Part shown: positions 23,059-35,646 of the stretch, one piece after another
How the letters are laid out: each line of letters starts with the position of its first letter
How positions within the stretch are numbered: the stretch's first letter is position 1
Assembly: GCF_001653235.2 (NCBI RefSeq)
Contig: NW_019154045.1
Location: forward strand, 310,001 to 374,000
Reading direction: 5' to 3'
Length of the DNA: 64,000 nucleotides
Source of the DNA: Pochonia chlamydosporia 170
Lineage: Eukaryota > Ascomycota > Sordariomycetes > Hypocreales > Clavicipitaceae
Notes under the pieces: generated by a model
What the model was told of the DNA's origin: nothing
The model's database searches: none
What the model saw: only the letters and a program-made list of their open reading frames with translations
Program-made: the position numbers and the translations under genes

Positions 23059-24648
23059 TCAATTTTTGGTCGTGCCTGACGGGTCTTGGAAGAAGACAAC
23101 TTGGATGGTCACATCATCTCGGACGTATCGACTGATGGGGGGGTAAGCAGTCACCGAGCCACAAAACATGGTACGGCGACTTCCACCCAATGCATTCTTC
23201 GCAAGGCAAACAGCCGCATTGTCAAGGTCCTCAATGGCAAAGAACTCAGGTGTTGCTTTGTAGGAGGGCCACCCGTCGTCTCCAACAGTGAATGTTGTTT
23301 TGGCGTCCACGACGGTTTCGGGTTTGCCTGCCCTTTTAGCAGCCAACCATCTCGAAACGCACTTGACGGCGTCGTCGTTGGACATGGCATCCCAAAGTCC
23401 GTCAGAGGCGAGAATAACAAAATCTTTTGTGCTTACTTTGTGACACGTCACTTCAGGCTCGGCAACCATATAGGGTGGTGACTTGTACTTTGGTCGTGGA
23501 CCAAACCCATAGAAGCTTCCTTGGAGGGACTTGATAGCTTGCTCGGTCATTTTCCATCGGTGATCACCGAAGCCACGAGTGACGGCAATTCCCAACAAAC
23601 GTCCGGTTTTGGGATCGATAATGTCATCAATCTCGCCAGGGTGGGCCTTGTCCAAACGTTTCACCTCGTCTTGATTAAAGCCTGTCTGGTCCTGACTGAG
23701 AGCTTCCGCAGTGTAGCTGCCAGACTCATCGGACCAGGATCCAAGAACTGCTCGCGAGTCACCTGTCACGGCAGTTCGGATAGTTGAAGAGGCCAAGTCA
23801 TACATGGACAGCAAAGCACAGGAGCCCGAGATGGCGGGAGCTATGGCGGCAAGGACACTTGGAGAAGCAGGCTCCGAGCTTCCTTCAGCCGCGTGTTTAG
23901 CCTCGTCCATGATGCGAGCATCAAGATTGCCAAACGCAGATTTGATTGCTGAGTCGATCAGATCAGAACTGGCTGATGTTGCAACGCGGCTGACAGCATT
24001 TGAGACATATGGAATCAGAGCCTGTCGAAGGACCGCTGACGTTGCCCAACCACTACATTCAGCCAATGAGATAAATATCGTCAGCAACTCGAAAGACCCC
24101 TTATCATGCCGTCTTGGAGTGGAGTTAAACACGGCGGGGGTTGGCAGCTTGGAAATTGGCAAAGATATTGGTACTTACGCGTGACCATCGTATACGCCTG
24201 TATACAAGGTTTTTTGTCCCCCAACGCCCTTGCCCACAGCAACAGCCCATTCATCCTCAACCGGGTTATTACTAGCCAAACGTACGACATCAACTCTACC
24301 ATTCCCGCCGTTACCGTCAAAAGTGAAACTCGTGGCGTGTTCTCTGATTCTGGCATTCGCCTCTTTCAGGCCAAAGACTCGGACAGGGGACTTGACAGCG
24401 ATGTGGTTCTCAGACGCAGGTTCGGCGAGGGACGGGACAGCGTTGGAGCTCCCAGACTGACTGACGAAGTAGAAGAAGGAGGCACCGGCGACCAAAGTGC
24501 CAAATGTGACTGCGATTGTTGCAGGCGAGTCTCTCTTTGGGGGCTGAGAAAAAGACGAGTATGTCCTAGACGTGAATCGTGAGGCGTGCGGGGCTGGTAG
24601 GTGTCGCGAGATCACACCTCGCGAAACTGCAACGGTGTATCGAAACAT
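23059..24648 (-). CDS. Mitochondrial PP2C-type protein phosphatase (Ptc5-like)
   Basis: This is a Mg/Mn-dependent Ser/Thr phosphatase; fungal relatives with this layout dephosphorylate pyruvate dehydrogenase in mitochondria. Exons 24648-24179 and 24052-23059 sum to 1464 nt, 487 residues. The GTAAGT...TAG intron interrupts the conserved YDGHAGWATSAVL exactly as the frame requires. Residues 1-45 are rich in Arg/Ser with no acid residues, a likely mitochondrial presequence, followed by a hydrophobic segment (IAVTFGTLVAGASFFYFV) near 46-63. Metal-binding landmarks are VEDEWAV, GVYDGHAGW, AVTGDSRAVLG, ASDGLWDAMS and RDDVTIQVVFF near the C-terminus. A PP2C domain with a conserved GGSRRTMFCG insertion fits the Ptc5/PDP branch; assignment to Ptc5 rather than a sister is moderately sure. 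Confidence 0.9.
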
Positions 24649-25538
24649 GGCGAGGCAAGGCGAAGGGCTCTGAATATGATATTGGAGGCTGTACGGAGTA
24701 GAACTGCACAGACCTCGTCAAAGTCAGGGGAAAAGCAAAGAAAGTGAATAATCCCACTCGAGACGCTGTATGTATGTGTTTGTAGGATGAGCTGCTGAAG
24801 ATTGAAATCGGCTGAGACGAAATTAAACACGCCCCGAAATGGAAGTAGCGATGGGGTCGGCATCTCTTTCCGAGTCCCCGCCGTCGCGGCCAAGGCAGCC
24901 TCCAAGCTCAAATCATCAATGTCACACAACGCAACGTGCAACTCGCAACGCAACCGAGAGATCAAGCTCGACCACCATTGCCCACTCTTCGAATGAGGCA
25001 CATCCCCAAGTACCTAAGCAATTCCGAAAAGGTGCAAGCATTTAGACTTTTAATAGTTGCACCATTATCTTATCAGCAAAGGTTCAGATCTCCAACCAGG
25101 TGCGCGACAACTTCTATAGGGTAGCCTTGGTAGACCAACTCACTTATTGTTGTCTTATCTTCAGCTTTCAATGTGTTCCCGGCACCTAAACTATGAATTA
25201 ATTAAACATGGATTAAAGATAGGTAATGGCTAAACCGCAAGTATCCTGGGTGAAGTTTATATCCTGTGCGTGGAAACCGACCTTGGTTGTAGCCTTGTGG
25301 TAAATCGTTGAGTCAAATGCATCTTGCCCACATACCACCCGTTTGGATCAAGATCAAAAACGTGCTTCCTTAGTGCGCCTCTTGTCGGTTCCCACAAGCT
25401 GTCGCCTTTAAGATGTCTTCTAGAGCTCTAGTTCAGAATTGAATACATTGGCATCGTAACAAGCATAAAACAAGTGACCAAAATCACAAGACTGAAACAT
25501 AGCGGCATCCTCCTTCACGCCTTATGACTAACATCATC
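24649..25538. other. Intergenic region upstream of PP2C gene
   Basis: About 890 bp between the PP2C start and the stop of the rhodopsin-domain gene. A TACTCCGTA-type motif (as GTACGGAGTA) lies at 24691-24700. The region just upstream of the PP2C start has short frames on both strands, none convincing. Confidence 0.45.
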
Positions 25539-27124
25539 TCAAGAATGTCGGCTCCCTCGTCTTCCATCGCGTCCGCTTCTATCGACTTCGACTTTTGCCG
25601 TTGTGCCGAAGCCCCCTTGCCATATTTGTTGCAACTCGTTCTCTTCCCATTGGACCTCGCTTGAATCATTCGCATTTACGCTGTATTCGCGTATTTGCCA
25701 TATTTGTAGCGTAGACCCTGGCTTTGAACTCTTGGAGGCAAGATTTTCCGTACTTTCAGACGATCCAGGCTTGGCTAGGCGAATGCCTTTGTCGCCATTC
25801 GGTATATTCTTATCTGTTCCGCTGCTGCCTCCGTGTCGCGCAAGTCGGACTCGTTTTGTTTTAAGCCTACTTCTGACAAGGTCTCCGAATGCATCGAGGT
25901 TAAAGACTGTTCGTGGAAGTGCGTAGCAATGCGGTACATTGGTTACAATAACGGCGGTGCTGGCTTCACGCACGTACCAATAGATCCAGAGTATACTTTC
26001 GGGATGAGCGAAGCAGTAGTATGTATTCAAGACTGCTGCAAGGATCTCCAAGAATTGGTCAGTCTGCTCTTGAGTGAGAACACAGGCACATACGACAAAT
26101 ATACCCAGTCCAAATATTCCACAGATTGATGCCTTTCTGTATCCGCAATCAGTAACAGCTGCTATAACTCTCTGGAATTTAAACGCACTGTCTCCATGGC
26201 AATTTGGATTGCAGTAGCATCGGTATGGGAACGGCCAGCATGAGAAGGTTAGAAGAAAGGTTGAAAGCAAACGACATAATTAGATGACTCTGTGAAGTTG
26301 TGCAGCCAGCTATTCCGTATATCCATGTCAGAATTTGTTGTTATAGAGAATCCGGGAACGTACGTGTGTTTCCCCCAAAAACTCGGAAGTAGTTGTGAAA
26401 TGGTCGGCACCAAAAGTCGAAAAAGAAAGCCTCGGTAATCACCCATCCCATCAAAACGTAGCCAAGAAGAAGCTTAAGTTGCAGCTGTCGCTTTAATCCT
26501 GATCTATTCGACAGACCGTAAGCAATTGTTTATCCGTAAATATCGTCGAATCTTATACTGACGTTAATTTCATAAACAACAAACACATGCAGACTTTGTA
26601 CAGCATTTGTAAAACCACCATGGACTCCTCAATGGTAAATGTAATCTTGCTTCCGTAGATGCGGTCTGTAACTTCAGCGTCGCTCATTCCATTTGTACCC
26701 GTGGGCGGTAAAATATTGGTGCGAGGATGTTTCTCTTGGATATTGACCCATACAATGACATTGGTGTAGACACCCTGAAAAGGTTCATGCACACATATGG
26801 CCAAAAGTCAGCACCACATTTCCTAGCATCGTACACCAGCGGGGCCGCGAGGTGGATCGTTTTTATATCACGATGATGGGGCTTCTTCTTACAAAGGCAA
26901 GAGCCATAACATAATCTTCTAGCTGAAAATATCGAACCCCGCCTAATCAAATCGATCTAGAGACGCTGTTATCATGTTTAGTTGTAGAATGACACGAAGA
27001 GGAGTGCCACAAGGTGAATGCCCTGGTGATGACGGCGGCAAGGCAAAACATACAATCTGCAGAGCGTGAATAGGCTGGCGAAGCTATACCATGTCCACGA
27101 CTCTACCTGCCTCAAATCAGGCAT
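25539..27124 (-). CDS. Fungal rhodopsin-domain integral membrane protein (multi-exon)
   Basis: This gene was rebuilt by hand from splice signals. Exons 26922-26893, 26774-26563, 26503-26364, 26309-26189, 26136-26090 and 26035-25539 join in one frame; the last five sum to 1017 nt. All introns have GT..AG ends. The product matches the seven-helix fungal rhodopsin-domain (PF20684-like) layout: LEDYVMALAF, then VYTNVIVWVNI, MLYKVCMCLLFMKLT, GLKRQLQLKLLLGYVLMGWV, FWCRPFHNYF, NLSSNLLMLAVPIPM, FGLGIFVV, and WIYWYVREASTAVIV. A hydrophilic Ser/Lys-rich cytoplasmic tail of about 100 residues follows. The first exon is uncertain. MPDLRQVESWTWYSFAS from an ATG at 27124 looks right, but its junction to 26922 was not settled. 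Plasma-membrane location is likely and the ligand is unknown; it resembles the gene at 56909. Confidence 0.75.
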
Positions 27125-30100
27125 CTTTGGACCTGGTCGTTTACTCCACACGGGGGTTTATTTCAACATGCCCCAGACCGGATTAAAGAGATCCACAAAC
27201 GCATGAAAATGAACTTCGGTAGGAGGTGTAAGGGTACCGTGCTCGGAGCACACAGATTTGTCGTCAATAGAAGGATATGAGCGCCTCGGATGCCACAACT
27301 GTGAACATGACTACGAGGTTGAGATGATTTGGATATTTAAGGAGTTTTTCAGGACGCTGCGGCTCCTCATTTTTTTCAGGGATGGACGGGTTATGTGTTA
27401 GAAGTGGCTTGCTGAATGTTTTGCCCGTGGAAAAGGTGGCAACGACACTAGACTGTCTGCGACATGCTGATCCTTCCATTTTAGCCCCCAGTGCCTCTCG
27501 TGGACAGATGTACGGAAGTTTCTTGACTGCTGTGGAAGTCCGTTGCTGCGGAGGGTTACACCGAAGATGGGAATCAAACGTTGAAGGTCGTTGTGATTTG
27601 GCAGCAGGAGCAAAATCGTCTTGCGCTAGCATCACACTGGCGAAGTCGCGCTGGACATAAGGTTCACAAATCCAAATTACCGGCGTAATGGGGCTCACCT
27701 CTGCGGTCTAAGCTTGACGTATCGTTTCACTCTCGAGGGCAAGATGGGCCCACGCCGACCGATATGTGAAAGTCCACCTTGGTCTCGGGGTTGGTCTCGT
27801 TGGTTCTACGTCAACTCTGCGGCGTCGCTGAGAAATCGACGTGCTGCATTGGACCTAGGCAGAGCAGAGAAGGTCGAGGCAAACTAAGCCCATGTTAGCC
27901 GTATGATCCAAAATGAGAATGGGCAGTGTTAGGAACCATCGAGACAACGAACAAAACCACTAAGAATTTGGATTAATCAAGGAACCACTCTATCCAAAGG
28001 TAACTGCGTGCAAGATGATAATCTACGTGGGAATCTGGCCGGCGGGCCCCAAGATCACTATCTGCATGGTCGATCCCCCAGATGACGCCTGATTATTGGT
28101 TGGACTGCCTGCGAGAAGCTGGCGGATTTCCGTTGTCTAAGACTTAGACCGAACAAGGATATCCTCCAGCATCTGGGGAGAGAAACTTACCATGTGTACA
28201 TAGTCCTTGTTCTCGAATCCTTCTGGAAGCAAGGGCTTCGGATGGCAAAGCCGAGTGTCTGCGCCACCGACTCTCCACGGCTCTCCCACATTTTTAGAGC
28301 AAAGAATCATCTTGTTTATGGACCTGGAAATAGAACTGATTTCTCAATCATAAACGTCTGTCGGGACTCAAGAGCCGCCTCGCACGTTCCATAGTGTGCA
28401 AATGTCACTGCTACCCTATGTGACTTGGGAGAAGTTGGCGCTTCCACCTCGTCGTCTGGAGTATTGGCGATTTCGTCTGAAGAGTGCGTCGGAAACGACT
28501 CTTTGGGGCTAGCAGCACAAAAAGCTGTATCTTAATTGGCTTGCTGGTCCCCTCGCTCGGCCCCTCTCAAATAACAGCCAGAATCTAGCTGATGTTGGTG
28601 TCTCGATTGGTAAGAGAACAGAAGCTTGAGGCACTCTAATAGCCCCCCCCCCCTGTTCGTTTCTCATATTGCCTTACTGCATTGCATGTCTGAGAGAGTT
28701 GACAAATCTTGGGCTGGACACACAAATCAATGGCCCCTGTTGTAGCAACCTCTTGATGGAGCTAGACATCAAACGTCCGAAGAAGGACATACGAATGCAT
28801 ACCCAGCTTTCAGCAACAGCCTTAAACTCTATTACTTTTGAGTTTTGTTTGCTACTTTTGGGACTTGTCGGATCGGCTGGTACAGGAGAGGCCCAGTGGA
28901 ATGGATGAGGTGAGTGCATCGAATCGAGGGTAGGCTCGGTCGTAGTGCCGTCTTGGGTCTGGTGTCAAACCCCCTTTTGTATGGCTCCAATGATGACCGT
29001 AAAGATGAGTAAACCGGCTCTGGGGTTGTCCGGGGTTTTCTCTCTTGGGTGTCAGACCGGGGATTGCGCGGGCGGTTGAGTGGGTGACTCTCCCTAGGCA
29101 ATGACGGCAATGGTTGAAGAATAAGGGGCCGAGCAGCATTGCGCGCGTTATGAAGCTAATCCTCGATTCCGGAGAGACCTGAAAGTTCGCTCTGTATTCA
29201 GCTGTGACACCTTTCATCGCTCGATATAGATACAAAGCCAACAGTCCAATGCATCAAGGCTTCGGGACTTGCCAGCTCGTGTGGCAAAGGTATGGAACCT
29301 CGTCTGCACAAACTGCTGAATTTTGAGAGGACAAACGTGTGTAGATGAGCACCTATAAGATACACCCGGCTGGAAACAGAGGGAGAACCCTAGGACATGG
29401 AAATGAAGACGCACAATAGGCGGGAATTCAGGCTGCTAATGTTAATTGCTACTTGTGCTTTCAGCCCATGGCGGCACAACCACAACAGCCGGCAAGTCTC
29501 TCCTGAAATGAAACATTCGACGAATCCCAATTTTGCCATCCGACAATTCTGGATTTGATGTAATGGCTGCAGTCGCACTCTCCATGGAAGCGAGTACCTG
29601 GAAAATAAAGCTCAGCGACGTTGACATGAGTGATCGAAAACGACGGTTCTCGAAGTAATTTGTCAGACTCTTATAAATGCTGGTGTTCCGTTCTTCGTCA
29701 AAGCCGAATGAGACTTTCTGCCTTCAACGTGGAGCTTCTTCATACTGCCACAGTTAAAGGTGACTGAACCTCGTCCGCAGGAAGCCAGAAGTAGAATGGC
29801 AGCAAACTACCCTGGCGCCACACGATCGACCTGATATTTTTGAATGGGCTGGCCCCAAAAAGGATCCATAAAATCTCACCATCACCGTGGTGGCTTATTC
29901 AGTGCCGGAGGCGTTCCCAACCAACAACCAATATCCGTTGGGTGCGAGGAAGGTGGTGTCGTAAGAGATGCTGAGGGGGATCAATCTTGTCCAACAGTTT
30001 TGGGAGCTAAAAACAAAGTTGTCAAAGACATGCTGTGCTTATCATTGTTCATTGTTGGAGAAGTGCTCATTAGCTGCTGATTAACAACGATAACAAAGAC

Positions 30101-31480
30101 AACAAAACCTCAGGTGGAAGACTGGTTGGATACTGCACGGATTTAACATTTGAGCACAACAAGAAGGAAATGCTTGTTAGTGCTGACCGAATGCCCTCCA
30201 AAAGTCCCCCACCCGATTTCTGGTGACCTGAGGTGACGCCTTGGGTGCATCACTGTGAGAGTGCTCTCAGCTGGAGACCATCAGTCGGGCGGTAGAGTTC
30301 AGCCACTCCCTGGAGCGTCGTTGAAACCCTTGGTTGTTCTTGCAGGGTTCCTGGTACCTGTGCCGTGGGTTATTGCTTGTTGCTCCACAGAGTCTTGAGG
30401 GACGAAATTCCTAGATAAACGGCGGCGCATGCTATCACTTTTATTGTTCTGGGTGGTGCATTGCACGGATGGGGTTCTTCCTACAGCAGACTGTGTAACT
30501 GCTGTCAGTTGGTTGTCATTGGGATGTCTAATCTACCAGGAGCTTCAATATTCCTATGGCCGGCCATGGCCTGGACCGTGTGCTCAATTTGGTTCGTCCC
30601 CTCATGGCTCAATTTCGTCATGTCTTAACGATCGATGTCAGTTCGGTGCTTGGGGGGTTCTCATTGTCTGTCGCACCCGTCTCGCCAGTCGAATTCGTTA
30701 GCTGCGTATTGTCCAATATTCGATTTTGGGATCAGACTAATGCTGTCTTTTCGAACGCGACAATGACATTTGATGCTTCTCAACACTTGAAATGGCAAAG
30801 GCCGGGAGCTTGGCCAGGATGTTTCCTTACCTCCACAATGCAACGAGAACGGATCCCAACCAAAGCCCCAAGCATTTATTATTAGTCTCGCAGCCAAGGG
30901 GGGTAGCTGAACGGACAGCCACGGCGGGGAAGGAAAAGGGTCAACTGGTGCACTCAAAGCACTGGCCCGATGCTCAATGGACGAGTGAGCGCAGGAAATT
31001 CGATATCCTGGATGTCAGTTCTGAGACAAGGGTGCAGCGTTGTATACAGCTCTTAGTGTCTAGTCGGACACACGCGCCATCAATTGATCGCTCTCGCCTA
31101 CCGTAGGGACGGAGTGCGTGGGTGGCGATCAGCCAGGTGAGGGCCGATTCCCCTGCGGCTTGTCGAACTTTCTTCTTTGTGGATGTGTCTCGTTTTTTCT
31201 TGTGTTGAATGGTAGTATATTGGGCTTGCGGATATTGTGTGTCAGGTCCAAGTCGTTTCTTTTGCGAGATCCTTCATTTGTGGAAAAGGAACTCGCCCAC
31301 GTTCTGGGGCTTGGATCGCTCCTGCCACTTCTCACTACACCAGAGACCATTTTGAACACACCCTGGAAAGGTCTCTCGATTTTTCTGCGGCCAATCTAAT
31401 TAGATCTGCGTCATTGTCTTTACATGACATCCGCTCGTCGATGAGCCTCGAGCCTTCAGCCTTGAGCTGTGAATATCATC
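27125..31480. other. Large gene desert (4.4 kb)
   Basis: No credible gene was found. The longest open frame (27264-27698, minus, 144 codons) overlaps another on the opposite strand and has no recognisable features or good start context. A run of ten C bases lies near 28645. Composition is close to the window average, without obvious RIP. The 3' end is the promoter of the permease gene. Confidence 0.45.
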
Positions 31481-33287
31481 ATGCCCTCCGCTACATCGAC
31501 ATCCTCGACTGGCGGGGCAAGCGAAGCCGAGAAGCAATCGACGCTTCGCCATACAAACCTGGATTTGCACAATGGGGACTTGGAGGAGCCGTCGGGGCGG
31601 CACTCCGACGATTATGGAAATGCGAAGATTGATGCCATTCAGCAAAGGAATCCCGCGTTGAGGTTTCTTGCCAACCTTGAAAGTCGAATTGACCGTTTCG
31701 CAAAATTTGAGGCCATGGGCGTCGAAAGAGTTCCTGAAGACCAGCGCAAGCCCCCGCAAATACTCAATGTCCGTATTCAAGCATCGAATTGTGGCAGGCA
31801 AAGAAAATTCATGCCAGAAGCAATGTGGATGATGTAGCTAACAAAGTTTCCCAGATGATCTTCTTTTGGTTTTCTGTTTTATTCAGCCCGACAATGATCC
31901 AGATCGGTATTTTAGGCCCAGTCTTTGGCTTGTCAGTCAATACGGCCATGGTTCTCACCATATTCGCAACCCTCACCGGCTCGACTGTACCGGCCTTTAC
32001 CGCCACGTTATCGCCAATGACAGGACTGCGACAAGTAGCAGTATCACGATACTCGTTGGGCCTTTGGGGCTCCAAGATTGCCGCAGTGTTAAACGTCGTT
32101 ATCAATGTGGGCTACGCCACTATTGCCGCGATTCTTGGAGGCCAGCTGCTCCGTGCCGTTTCAGGAGGTGGTCTGGCATTGGTTGTTGGTATTGTCATTA
32201 TTGTCGTCATTGCATTTGTAGTATCCTTTTTCGGCTACGGAATTATCCACCACTACGAAAGATATGCCTGGTTCTTTGCATTCATCCTCATTTGCGTTCT
32301 CTACGGACAGTCCGCCAAGTACTTCTCCCCGAACCCAGACGTCAGCTTGATTTCCGGGATTGACCTCAGTGGAGCATGTTTGTCCTACTTTGCCATTATT
32401 TTTGGCGTGTGTGCCTCATGGTGTCCCATTGCCGGAGACTACTATGTGCACTATCCGGCCAAAACCAGCAAATGGCTGGTATTTGGTTTAACATACATTG
32501 GTTTGACTGTGCCTACAATCTTTGTCGGAATCTTAGGGAATCTTTTTGGAGGAATTATTCTCACGAACAAGGCTCTATCCAACATCCACGACAGCGGCGG
32601 TACTGGGGGCCTGATTCTTGCTGTTATGTCGCCTCCAGATGCATGGGGCAAGTTTGCCTGCGTCTTCTTTGCTCTATCATTCCGTAAGTTTTCTCAGACG
32701 GAGATTTATTCTAATACTAACATCGACGGTATAGTCGGGGATACAATTGCCAATATCTACTCAAGCGCCTTGTGCATGCAACTTCTCGGCAAGCATTTCG
32801 TTGCTGTTCCTCGGTTCATTTGGTGCACCTTTCTGTGCCTAGTCACCTTTGCACTGGCATACGGCGGGCGCAATGTGCTAGAGCAAATCATCAACAACCT
32901 TCTTTCGATCCTTGGATACTGGACACTGGCATTTGCTGTGATTCTCTTCATTGAACATTTCTATTTCCGACCACAGATTGGAGGCTACGACTTGACCGCT
33001 TGGCAAGACCCGCAACGTCTACCACTGGGCTTGGCTGGGACCGGATCCCTACTAATTGGCATTGGGTTTTCTTTCCTAGGCATGTGCCAAACCTGGGTAA
33101 GTAGGATGACATAGAGCAACCCCATTCCTTGCAGTTGACTAAATGGTTGGTCTTTTAGTATGTTGCTCCCATTGCCAAGATGATTGGCAAGTTCGGGGGA
33201 GACGTGGGCGACGAGCTCACTCTGATCTCAGTGATGATTGCGTATCCAATCTTGAGAACGGTCGAGCTGAAATGGGTTGGACGATAG
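31481..33287 (+). CDS. NCS1-family purine/cytosine permease (Fcy2-like)
   Basis: This is a plasma-membrane proton symporter family that imports purines, cytosine or related bases. Four exons (31481-31768, 31855-32683, 32735-33096, 33159-33287) sum to 1608 nt, giving 535 residues; every junction keeps frame. A hydrophilic N-terminus ends in ESRIDRFAKFEAMGVERVPEDQR, the standard lead-in. About twelve membrane segments follow, including FFWFSVLFSPTMIQIGILGP, SASWCPIAGDYYVHYP-type sequence (here ASWCPIAGDYYVHYP), VPTIFVGILGNLFGG, GDTIANIYSSALCMQLLG and a short C-terminal tail ending LRTVELKWVGR. ATG 31481 is used; upstream codons in frame are non-ATG. It stands 816 bp upstream of a guanine deaminase gene in the same orientation, which argues for a purine substrate. 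Exact specificity is not readable from sequence. Confidence 0.92.
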
Positions 33288-34103
33288 CCAGCACATGGTC
33301 GTGGCGCACGGTTGAATCGCCCTTCCGCAGCTGCCCTCTTTGGAAAAAGCACAATTTCCACCAAGGGCCCGGCATTTGGAGCTGAGTGGGCCAACCTGAA
33401 GTGGCTTGCCAAGAAGATATTCGGGAGATGAGCCACGGCCCGGGACTATCTGCCAGTCCCAGTGGAGCCCTTCTTACGTGGGTGGGATGGCATGAGGATG
33501 CTTGTTGACCCAGAAGGGAGGAGTTGTTCGGTGGTTCGGCGGTATATATCTGGCCTAAAGGCATGTCATTTTCATCTGCAAGAATGGTGGATATTGTGTA
33601 TTATTTTGTTGGAGTTATGGAGGGCTACTTTGATGAATTTGCGGACTAAATATGAGAGGAATTGCTTGCTTGCAGCCGTATAGTTGATTAGTCACATTTG
33701 AGGACACGGCGGCAATGGAAAAACAAAAGGACCGTTTATACTCCGTACCATATGAATAATGTGCAGTTGAGGGCCATAGCGGCAATAATCATCATACACG
33801 GCTCACCCCACGGCCATATCAGCCCTTGCCGAATCAACACATTCGGTTTTTTGGCATGTCAATCCTGTCCTTGTACTCCGTACTCCGTACTTGCAGTGAG
33901 ACCTTGAGATGCCCCGCATTACCCTTCCTGTAACCTGGTCGGGCAAACACCGAGTTGTCTCGTCCTGAGGACCCCTCATATTGATCCTCAGACTGCTCAC
34001 ATCACATCTCATCAGTCGGGTTGCTTTGAAGTGGAATGCTCAGACTACATGTCAATATACACATCTTCAATAAATGACAGCTAATTGGTAATAATCTAGC
34101 TAA
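33288..34103. other. Intergenic region between purine permease and guanine deaminase
   Basis: About 816 bp with no convincing coding frame. Three TACTCCGTA motifs occur: one at about 33739 and an overlapping pair at 33874-33889. The second half should hold the guanine deaminase promoter. Confidence 0.5.
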
Positions 34104-35474
34104 ATGGCTACAGCGGACCGATCTCACGCCTTCCACGGCATCATCATCCACTCCACCTCCCTCCACAGTCTGACCATCCTCGAGAATGCGCTGCTCGTCG
34201 TCAACCCCTCTGGCCAAATAGCCTCGCTCGAAGCTAGCATCCCTCCTGACCAAGTCCCAACCAAGCTCGCCTCGCTCAACCCCAGACCCGGGTGTCCCGT
34301 CACATACATGCCTCGTGGGCAGTTCCTCATCCCTGGCTTCGTGGACACGCACCACCACGCACCGCAATGGCTTCACCGCGGCCAGGGACAGGGCCTCCAC
34401 ATTCTCGAGTGGTTGGACCAAGTTGCCTTTCCGAACGAGGCGCGATTCCAGGACGCCTCCCACGCGGAGAGAGTCTACAGTGACGTCGTGTGCGGGATGC
34501 TGCGCCAGGGCGTAACAACAGCGAGTTACTATGGCTCCAAACACGGTGAGGCTACCAAGATTCTCGCGGATATCTGTCTATCACGAGGGCAAAGAGCTCT
34601 CGTCGGGAAGTGTAATATGAGTAGAAATGCACCAGACTACTACCGTGACAAGGATGAGGATGAATCTCTGCAAGTCACGCTCGATTGTATAAATCACATC
34701 AAAACAATCGATCCAAGAGGCGAACTGGTGCGACATGTGTTGACGCCACGATTCGCAATCTGCTGTGAGGCCAAACTTCTTTCTGGGCTGGGCGATATCG
34801 CCAAGAAGTATCCCGATATGCCTATCCAGACACACTTCAACGAGTCGGAGCAAGAAAAGAACGCAACGCTCACGCTCTTCCCGGAATTCACAAACGAGGC
34901 AGACCTCTACCAGCACTTCGGGCTGCTAAACGAGCGATCTATCCTCGCTCACTGCACCATCATGACGGACTACGAAACCAAGCGGCTAGCCCAACTGAAA
35001 TGCGGCGTTGCGCATTGTCCTACCGCGAACATGACCATTGGAGGAGGCTTCATGGCTGCGCCCGTCAAGGAATTTCTACGCAACGGCATCAAAGTTGGCT
35101 TGGGCACCGATTCCGGCGGCGGGTACTCGAGCTCTATGCTCAATGCCATGCAGCACAGCCTCGTGGCGTCCTTTGCGCGAGACTATCTCGATACGAGAGA
35201 CGGGAGGGCGGCCGTGTCGTTTGAGGAGGTTTTTCACATGGCGACCCTGGGAGGCGCCCAGGTCGTCGGGTTTGATGCCGAGGTTGGCAATTTTGAACAG
35301 GGCAAGGAGTTTGATGCGTTGGTGGTGGATGTGACGAGGGAGGCGGGCGGTGTTAATGCGCCGCTGGAGGATGATGATTCTGTGAGGACAATATTGGAAA
35401 AGTTTGTCATGACGGGGGATGATAGGAATATAAGAAGTGTGTTTGTCAAGGGAAGAAGGGTACATGGCGTGTGA
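34104..35474 (+). CDS. GUD1: Guanine deaminase
   Basis: Guanine deaminase hydrolyses guanine to xanthine and ammonia in cytosolic purine salvage/breakdown. The gene is a single exon of 456 residues, close to the yeast and animal enzymes. The amidohydrolase core shows the metal-binding PGFVDTHHHAPQ (His83 and His85), HILEWLDQVAFPNEARF typical of this enzyme, QTHFNESEQE, the SILAHCTIMTD histidine segment, HCPTANMTIGGG and the metal-ligand Asp of LGTDSGGGYSSSMLNAMQ. The ATG at 34104 follows taaATGG and no upstream in-frame ATG was seen. It lies downstream of and co-oriented with a purine-type permease, a logical uptake-plus-deamination pair, and is convergent with BRF1, 172 bp away. Confidence 0.95.
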   Translation: MATADRSHAFHGIIIHSTSLHSLTILENALLVVNPSGQIASLEASIPPDQVPTKLASLNPRPGCPVTYMPRGQFLIPGFVDTHHHAPQWLHRGQGQGLHILEWLDQVAFPNEARFQDASHAERVYSDVVCGMLRQGVTTASYYGSKHGEATKILADICLSRGQRALVGKCNMSRNAPDYYRDKDEDESLQVTLDCINHIKTIDPRGELVRHVLTPRFAICCEAKLLSGLGDIAKKYPDMPIQTHFNESEQEKNATLTLFPEFTNEADLYQHFGLLNERSILAHCTIMTDYETKRLAQLKCGVAHCPTANMTIGGGFMAAPVKEFLRNGIKVGLGTDSGGGYSSSMLNAMQHSLVASFARDYLDTRDGRAAVSFEEVFHMATLGGAQVVGFDAEVGNFEQGKEFDALVVDVTREAGGVNAPLEDDDSVRTILEKFVMTGDDRNIRSVFVKGRRVHGV

Positions 35475-35646
35475 ACGGATATGCGAGGCTTGCAGGCCGA
35501 ATCGCTGCAGCTCTAGACCCATTCGAAAAGCCATGGAAGGAGAAATAATTCAGCCATTATTACGACTCCATTGCATCTAGGCCGGGTATCTAAACGCCTA
35601 AAATAAACCAACTCCACGCCCATAAGTATCCAACGCCAGTAGTCTA

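Noticed and set aside
25539..26270. The 243-codon frame as a complete single-exon gene
   Set aside because: Its beginning reads through two introns; only the part after 26035 and a short exon before it match the rhodopsin-domain family.
27264..27698. A 144-codon minus-strand frame with an overlapping plus-strand frame
   Set aside because: No start context, motif or exon partners; both strands open by chance.
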